Source: DATJPD01 sp036394195 (GTDB taxonomy: Bacteria; Pseudomonadota; Alphaproteobacteria; CACIAM-22H2). Taken from it: a stretch of 64,000 nt of DNA. Numbering within the stretch: the stretch's first letter is position 1; each line of letters opens with the position of its first letter. The position numbers and the translations under genes are program-made. The notes below the pieces were generated by a model. The model had not been told where the DNA came from. It saw only the letters and a program-made list of their open reading frames with translations, and ran no database searches. Positions 55,208-63,184 of the stretch are shown in pieces. The stretch spans positions 24,767-88,766 of the forward strand of contig DASWFO010000062.1 in NCBI GenBank assembly GCA_036394195.1, given 5' to 3'.

Positions 55208-56581
55208 ATGGACCGAGTGCCGCAAGGGCGCGAGCGCGAGCGGAGGAACGACGCGCCGATCTATGTCGACGACCGGCCACAGGACGGGGTATTCCGGGTC
55301 CACCGCGACGTCTATGCCGACCCGGAATTGTTCGCGCTCGAGATGACTCACATCTTCGAGCGCACGTGGATCTTCCTCGGCCTCGACTCGCAGATCCCTA
55401 AGCCGCACGACTTCATCACCACTGCGATCGGCCGGGCGCCGGTGCTGGTCGCGCGCAACGCCGAGGGGCGCATCGGCGCCTTCCTCAACGTGTGCCGGCA
55501 CAAAGGTGCAGTTGTGTGCCGCGCCGAGCAGGGCCATGCCAGGCACCACACCTGCCCCTATCACGGCTGGGTCTATGATTCCTCGGGCCGCAATCTCGAC
55601 ATCAAGGATCGCGCCGTCGGCGACTATGGGGCGGGATTCGATGCCGACGATCACAACCTGATCCCGATTGCCCGGGTCGCCGCCTACAAAGGCCTGATCT
55701 TCGGCAGCCTGTCGCCGGATGTGCCCACGCTCGAAGAGTTCCTGGGCGACGCGCGGTTCTTCATCGATCTCGCCATGGACCAGGGGCCACACGGGATGGA
55801 GTTCGTGCCCGGCCGCTCGATCTACACCTATAACGGCAACTGGAAGCTCCAGCTCGACAACGGCCTCGACGTCTATCATCTCACGTCGACGCATATCAGC
55901 TTCATGGATGTCCAGGCGCGCCGCCGCGCCGGAGCCGGCAACGTCGAAGCCCGGCAGCTCGACTGGGCCAAGCGCCCGACACAGTCGGCCGGCATGTTCA
56001 CCTTCCCTTACGGCCATGGCGTGTTCTGGGCCAACAACACCGAGCCGGAAAAGCGCCCCGTCTACGCCGCGATCGAAGAGATCCGCAATCGCGTCGGCGA
56101 TGTGCGCGCGGAATGGATGCTGCGCGGCCGCATCGTGTCGATCTTTCCCAATCTGCAGATTCCCGATGCGATCACCTTGATGCTGCGCCAGTTCCGGCCC
56201 CTTGCCGTCGACCGCACGGAGATGCGCAGCTATTGCCTGGCGCCGATCGGGGAAGCGCCGGACGCGCGCGCGCGCCGGCTGCGGCAGTTCGAGGACTTCT
56301 TCAATCCCGGCGGGCTCGCGACGCCCGACGACATCGTCGTCTACGAGGACTGCCAGCGCGGCTTCCGGTCGCCCGGCCTCGCCTATCTTCAAGGCTATTC
56401 GCGCGGCGCCGGGGCGGCGGTTGCCGGCCCGAACGACGTGGCGCGGGACCTCGGCCTCAAGCCCGTCACCAGCCAGACCGGCACCTATAAGACCCAGACG
56501 GAAGCGGTGCTGCACGCGCCCTATCGCGAATGGCTGCGCTTGATGGACGCCGGACGCGCCGGGCGAAAGGCCTATCCGTGA
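55208..56581 (+). CDS. Rieske aromatic-ring-hydroxylating oxygenase, alpha subunit
   Basis: A 457-residue large oxygenase subunit. The Rieske 2Fe-2S ligands are Cys96, His98, Cys116 and His119 (CRH and CPYHGW). The mononuclear iron site is His224 and His229, with bridging Asp221, the same spacing as in naphthalene dioxygenase. The closest general type is the benzoate/anthranilate/salicylate-5-hydroxylase branch. The beta subunit overlaps it; no reductase or ferredoxin gene is present in the window, so electron donors must come from elsewhere. Confidence 0.88.
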   Translation: MDRVPQGRERERRNDAPIYVDDRPQDGVFRVHRDVYADPELFALEMTHIFERTWIFLGLDSQIPKPHDFITTAIGRAPVLVARNAEGRIGAFLNVCRHKGAVVCRAEQGHARHHTCPYHGWVYDSSGRNLDIKDRAVGDYGAGFDADDHNLIPIARVAAYKGLIFGSLSPDVPTLEEFLGDARFFIDLAMDQGPHGMEFVPGRSIYTYNGNWKLQLDNGLDVYHLTSTHISFMDVQARRRAGAGNVEARQLDWAKRPTQSAGMFTFPYGHGVFWANNTEPEKRPVYAAIEEIRNRVGDVRAEWMLRGRIVSIFPNLQIPDAITLMLRQFRPLAVDRTEMRSYCLAPIGEAPDARARRLRQFEDFFNPGGLATPDDIVVYEDCQRGFRSPGLAYLQGYSRGAGAAVAGPNDVARDLGLKPVTSQTGTYKTQTEAVLHAPYREWLRLMDAGRAGRKAYP

Positions 56582-57084
56582 CGGATGAAGCCGCGGCGCT
56601 CGCCGCCGGACGGGACCTTCTCGAGCGCGAAGCGGTCGCCCTCGACGACCAACGCTGGGACGACTGGCTGGCCCTGTTCGCCGCCGATTGCGAGTACTGG
56701 CTGCCGACCTGGCGCCACGACGAGACGCTGACCGACAACCCCCGCGCCGAACTCTCGCATATCTATTACGCGAGCCGCGCCGGCCTCGAAGACCGCATCG
56801 TGCGCATTCGGTCCGGCCGCTCGCCCGCCTCACTACCGCTGCCGCGCACGACCCACATCCTCAGCAACATCCGCCTGCGCGAGCCGCCGGAAAGGGATCG
56901 GCTGCGGCTGCGCTCGTCGTGGATCACCCAGGTGTTCTTCACCCGCTCGCGCGAGACCCACGCCTTCTTCGGTCACAGCGAGCACGATCTCGCCCGCCGC
57001 GACGGCTCCTGGCTGATCCTGCGCAAGAAGGTCGTGCTGCAGAACGACTACATCCCGGGGATGCTCGACATCTATTGTGTGTGA
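56578..57084 (+). CDS. Rieske oxygenase, beta subunit
   Basis: A 168-residue small subunit of the alpha3beta3 type, with the NTF2-like fold (LLEREAVALDDQRWDDWLAL and LFAADCEYWLPTW). The ending NDYIPGMLDIYCV is typical of BenB/AntB/NagH relatives. GTG 56578 overlaps the alpha-subunit stop (GTGA), so translation is coupled. It stabilises the hexamer and may influence specificity. Confidence 0.88.
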   Translation: MTDEAAALAAGRDLLEREAVALDDQRWDDWLALFAADCEYWLPTWRHDETLTDNPRAELSHIYYASRAGLEDRIVRIRSGRSPASLPLPRTTHILSNIRLREPPERDRLRLRSSWITQVFFTRSRETHAFFGHSEHDLARRDGSWLILRKKVVLQNDYIPGMLDIYCV

Positions 57085-57100
57085 GAACGGAGGCCAGCGC

Positions 57101-57628
57101 TTACGACGAGACCGCGATCGCTTCGAACGGCCGCCTCCGATACTGCAGGACGCATCTGACGCCGAATAGAAGATCCACCGTCTGACCATCCGTCGCGAGC
57201 GGCAACGTCAAATGCTCGTACTCGAGAAAGTCGCGATCCCTCACCGGCGACGGCGAAATCCCGTAGGCCGGTGCCTTGTCATCGACGATGGTCGTGAACC
57301 GCCGATAGATCGCCTCGAACGTCTCCAGCGAGCCGGTCTGCTCTATGTACAGCCCCGTCACATCGCGCCCAAAGATTTCGGCGAAATGCGTACCGGTCAG
57401 GCGGTGCCGAAACCGGTAGTAGGAACCGTTCCGCACGACGTCGAACAGAACGACGTGAGCCAGGAACCGCACCATCTCGACGGGATCGAGATGCTCGCGG
57501 CCGGGAAGCCGGCCCGGCCCGCAGAGCGCGCGCTTGCCGGTCCAATAGCGATAGCAGAGCGCAATCGCGGGACTGATCGCCTGCTTTAGATCTTCGTCGG
57601 TCGCGACTGCGATGTGCGTGCCCGGCAT
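57101..57628 (-). CDS. PAS_5-family protein
   Basis: A 175-residue cytoplasmic protein with one PAS-type domain of the PAS_5 (alphaproteobacterial) group: YRYWTGKRALCGPGRLPGRE, LLFDV-like FDVVRNGSYYRFRHRLTGT and DVTGLYIEQ. No output domain. It is divergent from a response regulator, which suggests a sensory link, but this is inference. Its stop lies 16 bases from the oxygenase beta-subunit stop, convergent. Confidence 0.75.
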   Translation of the reverse strand: MPGTHIAVATDEDLKQAISPAIALCYRYWTGKRALCGPGRLPGREHLDPVEMVRFLAHVVLFDVVRNGSYYRFRHRLTGTHFAEIFGRDVTGLYIEQTGSLETFEAIYRRFTTIVDDKAPAYGISPSPVRDRDFLEYEHLTLPLATDGQTVDLLFGVRCVLQYRRRPFEAIAVSS

Positions 57629-57789
57629 GGCGCGGCACCATAGAAGCGGGCCGTAAACGCGCGGTTAATCCGGTTAATGATCCGTTGCCGCTGACCATGC
57701 GGTCAATCGGCCGCGCCGCATCGGGTCGCGCCGCCAGCCCCTGCTTTGGATATTATTTCGCGATATCAAGGCGGTGATTGGACGTACCC

Positions 57790-57803
57790 TTGATCTAGAT
57801 CAA
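57790..57803. promoter_or_regulatory. FNR/FixK-type binding site
   Basis: TTGAT-CTAG-ATCAA, a perfect match to the TTGAT-N4-ATCAA consensus of the FNR/FixK/Dnr family. TATTGT at 57829-57834 could be the -10, giving a start near 57841 and placing the site centre about 44 bases upstream, close to the activating position. It lies 64 bp before the response-regulator start. Confidence 0.75.
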
Positions 57804-57866
57804 GGCTACAATGGCTTTCATTTGCGAATATTGTGTCAACACACGCCGCAACGTGAAGGATTGGAA

Positions 57867-58259
57867 GTGTACACAGTTCTGGTGATCGACGACGAGGATG
57901 AGGTCCGGCAGGTCGTGCGGCACGTCTTGCAAGCCGCCGGGCACCTGGTCATCGAGGCCGCCGACGGAAACCCCGGCCTCAAATTGTACCGCGAACGCCG
58001 GCCCGATCTCGTGATCACGGACATCGTCATGCCGGACAAGGAAGGCATCGAGACGATACGCGACATTCTCAAACTCGATCCCACGGCCCGCATCATCGCC
58101 ATGGCCGATATCGGCCCGTGGCGGATGGATGTCTTGAAAATCGCCGAGCGCTTCGGTGCGATGGGCACGCTGCGCAAACCGTTCCGTCCGGATGAGCTCC
58201 TCGGCTGCGTCGACCACGTCCTCACGCACGGCCGCCTGCGGCGCGCCGGCCAGTCGTAA
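57867..58259 (+). CDS. Single-domain response regulator
   Basis: A 130-residue receiver domain from GTG 57867, chosen because AAGGA lies six bases upstream. Conserved residues: DDEDEVRQ (acidic pocket), ITDIVMPDKEG (phospho-acceptor Asp), MADIG at the Ser/Thr position (Ala-Asp here) and LRKPFRPDEL (Lys). No output domain. Expression is probably oxygen-linked through the upstream FNR-type site. The partner kinase is not in the window. Confidence 0.85.
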   Translation: MYTVLVIDDEDEVRQVVRHVLQAAGHLVIEAADGNPGLKLYRERRPDLVITDIVMPDKEGIETIRDILKLDPTARIIAMADIGPWRMDVLKIAERFGAMGTLRKPFRPDELLGCVDHVLTHGRLRRAGQS

Positions 58260-58305
58260 GACGGACGCTGGACAAACCGGCCGACCCATCCGACAGCTGC
58301 GGGGA

Positions 58306-59265
58306 ATGGCTAAGAGCGAGAGCCGCCGGGTCCTGATCGTCGGCTGCGGTGCGATCGGCGGCATCTTCGCGGCATCGTTCGCACGCGCGGCGGACGTCGT
58401 CGGGTACGACACCAATGCCGAGCATGTCCAGGCGATCCGCGACCGCAGCCTCCGCGTCTTGCGCGAGGGCCGCGAAGCCAGCAGCCGCATCGCCGCCACC
58501 GCGGACGCGGCGTCCCTCGCCGGCCAAAGGTTCGACGCGATCCTGTTCCTGACCAAGTCCAAGGCGACCGGTGCCGCTCTCGCGGCCCTGCGGCCGGTCC
58601 TGGCGAACCGGCCGCCGCTGATCACTCTGCAGAACGGGATGGGCAACAGCGACGTGCTGCTCGCCGTCGAGGCCTGCCCGGTCGCGCGCGGCGTCACCAT
58701 GGCGGCCGGGCGCTATCTCGGGCCCGGAGCAGTCGAGCATCTGCTGCACGGCAAGACGTGGCTCGGCCCGCTCCGCGGGACCGTCGAGGACCTGCGCTGG
58801 TTCGGCGCGCTGTGCACGGCCGCCGATCTGCCGACCGAGATCATCCCCGACCCGATGGGAGCAGTGTGGGCGAAGTTCCTGTTCAACAGCGTGATGAACC
58901 CGATCGGAGCACTGCTGCTCGGCGTCAACGCCGCACGCTACGAATCGCCCGAGGTCCTGCAGCTCATCGACGAGATGGCCGCCGAAGGCGAGCGCGTGAT
59001 CCGCGCCCTTGGCGGCAGCTTCGCGTTCGATCCCATGGAGTACGTGAACAAGGTCCGCGCCGGCGAAGCGCCGCTGTCCAAGCACGCCGGCTCGATGGCG
59101 CTCGATATCGCCCGCGGCGCGCCCACCGAGATCGACGAATTGACCGGCTATATCGTGGCCGAAGGCGAACGCCTGGGAATTGCGGTGCCCGCATCGAAAA
59201 CGGTATACCGTCTGGTCAAGGGGCTGGAGATCGCGGCGTCACACAAGCGCTCAGGGGGCACATGA
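58306..59265 (+). CDS. 2-dehydropantoate 2-reductase-like enzyme
   Basis: A 319-residue NADPH-dependent oxidoreductase of the PanE family. Rossmann motif VLIVGCGAIGGIFAAS and catalytic-Lys block WAKFLFNSVMNPIGA (K-x3-N-x3-N) are in place. PanE paralogues occur in catabolic clusters, and its ATGA overlap with a solute receptor gene suggests a catabolic rather than pantothenate role. The ATG at 58306 was chosen because the upstream frame runs into the response-regulator gene. Confidence 0.85.
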   Translation: MAKSESRRVLIVGCGAIGGIFAASFARAADVVGYDTNAEHVQAIRDRSLRVLREGREASSRIAATADAASLAGQRFDAILFLTKSKATGAALAALRPVLANRPPLITLQNGMGNSDVLLAVEACPVARGVTMAAGRYLGPGAVEHLLHGKTWLGPLRGTVEDLRWFGALCTAADLPTEIIPDPMGAVWAKFLFNSVMNPIGALLLGVNAARYESPEVLQLIDEMAAEGERVIRALGGSFAFDPMEYVNKVRAGEAPLSKHAGSMALDIARGAPTEIDELTGYIVAEGERLGIAVPASKTVYRLVKGLEIAASHKRSGGT

Positions 59266-60269
59266 CCGATACCCAATGGCGGGGCGGCCGCGCCGCGCTC
59301 GGTGCGGCCCTCGTGGCGGCGTTCTGCGCCGGTCAGCACCCGGCCGGTGCGCAGACCGCGCCCGGTGCCGCGGACGGTTTTCCGACCAAGCCGATCCACA
59401 TCGTGGTCGGGTTCAGCCCCGGCGGCGCCAACGACATCGTGGCCCGCGTCGTCGGCCAGAAGCTGACCGAAAGCCTCGGCCAGCCGGTGCTGATCGAGAA
59501 CCGCACCGGTGCCGGCGGCATCATCGCCGCCGAATACGTCGCCCGCGCGGCCCCCGACGGCCACACCCTGCTCACCGGACCGATGGCGACGCTGTCGATC
59601 AATCCAGCCGTCTACGAGACGCTTCCCTATGGACCGCAGAATTTTGCGCCGATCTCACTGGTCGTCTCGTTTCCGCTGATCCTCCTGGTCAATCCGAACC
59701 TCCCCATCCGGTCAGTGAGCGAGCTGGTCGCCTACGCGAAGGCCAATCCCACCGAGGCCAATTATTCGGCCTCGGCGACGACGTTCCAGCTCACCACCGA
59801 GCTGTTCAAGCTGCGAACCGGTGCTCCGGCCGAATACGTCGCGTACAAGGGCAGCACCGAATCCGTCACGGCGGTGATGAAGGGCGAAGTCCTGATGACC
59901 ATCGTCGATTCCGGCCCGGCCTCGGTCCAGCTCAAGAGCCGCGCAGTCCGCGGCCTCGCCGTCACGGCACCTCGACGCATGCCGGCGTTTCCGGAGATCC
60001 CGACCATGGCCGAGGCGGGGGTCGCGGACATGGTGGCGGTGAGCTGGACGGGCTTTCTGGCACCCGCGGGGACGCCGCCCGCGATCGTCAAGAAGCTCGA
60101 GAGCGAAGTCATCCGCATCGTCAAGCTGCCGGAGGTCCGCGAGCGGCTGCAGGCCCTCGAGCTCGATCCGGTCGGGAGCACGTCGGCGGAGTTCGCGCGC
60201 GTCATCGCCGCCGATTTGAGCCGCTGGTCGGCCGTCGCCAAGGCGGCGAATATCAAGATGGAGCCGTAG
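59262..60269 (+). CDS. TctC/Bug-family solute-binding protein
   Basis: A 335-residue periplasmic receptor of the tripartite tricarboxylate transporter type. The signal peptide (ALVAAFCAGQHPAGA) precedes YPxKPI-like FPTKPIHIVVGFSPGG, NDIVARVVGQKLTESLG and TGAGGIIAAEYVA. The ATG overlaps the PanE-like stop (ATGA). No TctA/TctB membrane genes are in the window. The ligand is probably a carboxylate or aromatic acid. Confidence 0.9.
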   Translation: MTDTQWRGGRAALGAALVAAFCAGQHPAGAQTAPGAADGFPTKPIHIVVGFSPGGANDIVARVVGQKLTESLGQPVLIENRTGAGGIIAAEYVARAAPDGHTLLTGPMATLSINPAVYETLPYGPQNFAPISLVVSFPLILLVNPNLPIRSVSELVAYAKANPTEANYSASATTFQLTTELFKLRTGAPAEYVAYKGSTESVTAVMKGEVLMTIVDSGPASVQLKSRAVRGLAVTAPRRMPAFPEIPTMAEAGVADMVAVSWTGFLAPAGTPPAIVKKLESEVIRIVKLPEVRERLQALELDPVGSTSAEFARVIAADLSRWSAVAKAANIKMEP

Positions 60270-60357
60270 GGCTCTAGGAATCGCATCTGCGACCTGCAAG
60301 ACTGCGCGGCCCGGGGCTCCGAGTAATGCGGATCACCGCGAGGGGAGGAAATTCTCG

Positions 60358-61359
60358 ATGAACAGCCGTCGCATGGCACGCGGCCTTTTCAACACCGTCG
60401 TCGCGCTGGCCGCCGCCTCGATGTGGGCGTCCGCCGCCGCCGCGCAAAGTGCTGCGGAGCGCAGCTATCCCAACAAGCCGCTTCACGTCATCGTCGGATT
60501 CGCCGCCGGCGGCGGCAACGACATCCTCGCCCGCATCGTCGGCCAGAAGCTGTCCGAGAACATCGGCCAGCCGGTGGTGATCGAGAACAAGCCCGGCGCG
60601 GGTGCCATCATCGCCACCGAGTACGTGGCCCGCGCACCGGCCGACGGCTACACCATCCTGGTCGGCGCCAGCGGTGCCATCGTCATCAACCCGGCCGTCT
60701 ACACGAAGCTGTCCTACGATCCGCTGCGCGACTTCGTGCCGGTGTCGATGATCGGCTCGTTCCCGCTGTTCCTGGTCGTCAGTCCGAGCCTGCCGGCGAA
60801 ATCGGTGGCGGAGCTGGTGGCTTACGCCAAGGCCAATCCGGCCAAGGGGCATTACGGCGGCGCCTCGGCGGCCTTTCAGCTCGCCACCGAATTGTTCAAG
60901 ACGCGCACCGGCCTGCAGGCCGATTTCGTGGCCTACAAGAGCACGACGGATTCCATGACCGCGGTGATCTCGGGCGAAGTCCTGTTCACCATTGGGGATT
61001 CGCCGGCGGTCGCGGGGCCGATCAAATCCGGCCAGGTGCGGGCGCTGGCCGTCACCTCGGCCAAGCGCAGCACCGAAATCCCCGATGTGCCGACGATGGC
61101 GGAAGCCGGCGTGCCCGGCGTCGAGGTGGGGCTGTTCAGCGGCTTGTTCCTGCCGGCGGCGACGCCGGCGCCGATCGTGAAGAAGCTCCAGGACGAAGTC
61201 ATCCGCGCCATCAAGGCCCCCGACGTCCAGGAGCGGCTGCGCGGGCTGTCGGCCGAGCCGGTGGGCAACACCTCCTCGGAATTCCGCCGCGCGATCGAAA
61301 AAGAAATCCCGCAGTGGACCGAGGTGGCGCGCGCGGCCAATATCAAGATCGAACAATGA
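60358..61359 (+). CDS. Second TctC/Bug-family solute-binding protein
   Basis: A 333-residue paralogue of the previous gene, with the same order of blocks (NKPLHVIVGFAAGGGNDIL, LSENIGQPVVIENKPGAG) and the shared C-terminal ARAANIKIEQ. The two look like a tandem duplication that has diverged, probably for related ligands. GGGGAGGAAA precedes the ATG. An 88-bp gap separates it from the first copy. Confidence 0.9.
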   Translation: MNSRRMARGLFNTVVALAAASMWASAAAAQSAAERSYPNKPLHVIVGFAAGGGNDILARIVGQKLSENIGQPVVIENKPGAGAIIATEYVARAPADGYTILVGASGAIVINPAVYTKLSYDPLRDFVPVSMIGSFPLFLVVSPSLPAKSVAELVAYAKANPAKGHYGGASAAFQLATELFKTRTGLQADFVAYKSTTDSMTAVISGEVLFTIGDSPAVAGPIKSGQVRALAVTSAKRSTEIPDVPTMAEAGVPGVEVGLFSGLFLPAATPAPIVKKLQDEVIRAIKAPDVQERLRGLSAEPVGNTSSEFRRAIEKEIPQWTEVARAANIKIEQ

Positions 61360-61376
61360 CCATGAGGCACCGAACT

Positions 61377-62126
61377 ATGACGATCCTTCGCCGCGGCCTC
61401 CCTCTCCTCTTGGCTGCCGGCCTGGCGGCGTGCAGCAGCGGTGGCGAGCCGACCTCTCCGCCGCTTGACTACGCCGCCGTCATCGCGGCCCCGGACCGCA
61501 GCGACGCCGACCGCCAGACCGACCAGCGCCGCAATCCGGAGAAGCTGCTCGCGTTCACCGGTGCCCGGCCGGGCCAGAAGGTGCTCGATATAGGGGCCGG
61601 TGGCGGCTACAGCACCGAGTTGATGGCGCGCGCCGTGGGTCCCACCGGTGTCGTGTACGGACAGGATTCAGCCGATGCCGGTGCGCGCGCGAAGGAAGCG
61701 TTCCAGGCGCGCGCCCAGAAGCCGGTCATGAAGAACGTGACCCGGCTCGAACGGCCGTTCGACGACCCGGTGCCGCCGGACGTGCGCAACCTCGACCTCA
61801 TCACCTTCTTCTTTTTCTATCACGACACCGCGTATATGGACGTCGACCGCGCCAAGATGGACCGCCGCCTGTTCGACGCCTTGAAGCCCGGCGGCGTGCT
61901 GATCATCGCCGACCATTCGGCCCGGGCCGGCGACGGCACCAGCGTCGCCAAGACGTTCCACCGCATCGAGGAAAGCACGCTTAGGCGCGAGGTCGAGGCG
62001 GCGGGCTTCCGCTACGTCGGCGAGGACGGCTTCCTGCGCCACCCCGAAGACCCGCGCAACGTCATCGTCTTCCGCCCGCAAGTGCCGGTCGACGAGTTCG
62101 TGTTGAAGTTCGAGAAGCCCCGTTAA
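61377..62126 (+). CDS. Lipoprotein-like SAM-dependent methyltransferase
   Basis: A 249-residue protein. The N-terminus RRGLPLLLAAGLAACSSGG has a lipobox (LAAC), so an exported, lipid-anchored form is predicted. The rest has the class I methyltransferase pattern: VLDIGAGGGYSTELMARAVG (motif I), VYGQD and LKPGGVLIIADHSARAG. A cytoplasmic cofactor in a predicted periplasmic enzyme is odd. ATGs at 61356, 61362 and 61377 are possible; the last gives the best signal peptide. Confidence 0.7.
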   Translation: MTILRRGLPLLLAAGLAACSSGGEPTSPPLDYAAVIAAPDRSDADRQTDQRRNPEKLLAFTGARPGQKVLDIGAGGGYSTELMARAVGPTGVVYGQDSADAGARAKEAFQARAQKPVMKNVTRLERPFDDPVPPDVRNLDLITFFFFYHDTAYMDVDRAKMDRRLFDALKPGGVLIIADHSARAGDGTSVAKTFHRIEESTLRREVEAAGFRYVGEDGFLRHPEDPRNVIVFRPQVPVDEFVLKFEKPR

Positions 62127-62159
62127 TTGAGCGCCTCGCGGGTAGCCGCCACACCGGCC

Positions 62160-62200
62160 GGATATTGCCAGGGGGCGAAGCCCCCTGGGACCCCGGCCCT
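62160..62200. repeat. Inner palindrome of the composite repeat
   Basis: CAGGGGGCGAAGCCCCCTGG followed by GACCCCGG (about 62168-62196), a lone copy without the outer arms, in the convergent gap after the methyltransferase gene. Confidence 0.55.
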
Positions 62201-62263
62201 ACCCCCTCGGCGCCGGGCGCACATCCGTGCGCCCGGGTGACTCACGGCAATCGCTCCGCTAAA

Positions 62264-63067
62264 TCATTCCGTGACCCGCCGCTTCCACAGCTCCCAGGCG
62301 CGGCCGAGCGAGGCGTTGTTGGTGGCGGTCGCCTTCACGGTTTCCTCCGGTTCGAGGTAGGTCACCGGGCCCAGACGCAGCGCCTCGGCCTGCAGGCGCG
62401 CGTTCAGCTCGGTATAGATGCCGCGATAGACCACCTGCGGCAGGGTTTCCCCGACCGCCACCGAGCCGTGGCCGCGCATCAGGGCGACGGCGTTGTCCGC
62501 GAGGGTCTTTGCCAGAGCGCGCCCCTGCTCGCCGGTGCGGACCAGCATGTCGGTCATGCCGGACACTTTGCGGATCTCGAACACCGGGGCACCGGCGCCG
62601 ATAAACGAGCTCATGTGATAGATCGGCCGGAGCGGCACGACCGACACGCCGAACGGGATGACCGACGGCGAGTGACTGTGCACGACCGCCTTCACATCCG
62701 GCCGCGCCCGGTAGATCTCGCCGTGAATGAAGCGCTCGGTGTACAGGGTCTGGCCCCGCGCATCCACCGGCTCGCTGTCGAGCGTGAATTCGACGATGTC
62801 GGCGGCGGTCACCAGCCCCGGGGCCAGGCTGCGCGACAGGAAGTAGCGGTTCGGATTCGTCGGATGGCGGACACTCACATGCCCGAACCCGTCCACCACG
62901 CCTTGATCGAAGAGGATGCGGTTGGCGAGAACGAGGTCGGCGATGACCGCCGCCTCGTCGTCCGGCCGGTCCGTCCCGCCGCGGCCGACCATGGCGGCGA
63001 AGAACGGCACGACCGAGGCCAGGGCGGCGGAGGCGGCGTGGAAGCCGAAGACATGATGGGCCGGCAT
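62264..63067 (-). CDS. Class II aldolase/adducin-family protein
   Basis: A 267-residue zinc aldolase-like protein. The family pattern has the Zn ligands in VVHSHSPSVI and LMRGHGSVAVG and the acidic residue in RFIHGEIYRARPDV. Such proteins cleave or decarboxylate sugar-phosphate-like or hydroxy-acid substrates. Its neighbours do not show the pathway. The first ~30 residues form a variable hydrophobic stretch. Confidence 0.85.
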   Translation of the reverse strand: MPAHHVFGFHAASAALASVVPFFAAMVGRGGTDRPDDEAAVIADLVLANRILFDQGVVDGFGHVSVRHPTNPNRYFLSRSLAPGLVTAADIVEFTLDSEPVDARGQTLYTERFIHGEIYRARPDVKAVVHSHSPSVIPFGVSVVPLRPIYHMSSFIGAGAPVFEIRKVSGMTDMLVRTGEQGRALAKTLADNAVALMRGHGSVAVGETLPQVVYRGIYTELNARLQAEALRLGPVTYLEPEETVKATATNNASLGRAWELWKRRVTE

Positions 63068-63184
63068 GGTCTGTGTCCCCTAAGTTGTTCGTCGCCCGAA
63101 GCTACTGCATCCGCGACCGCGGTTCGAGGGCTTACCCGTTTCGCCGTCTCTTTCGAGGCGATATAACAGCGGCAGGAGGACGTC

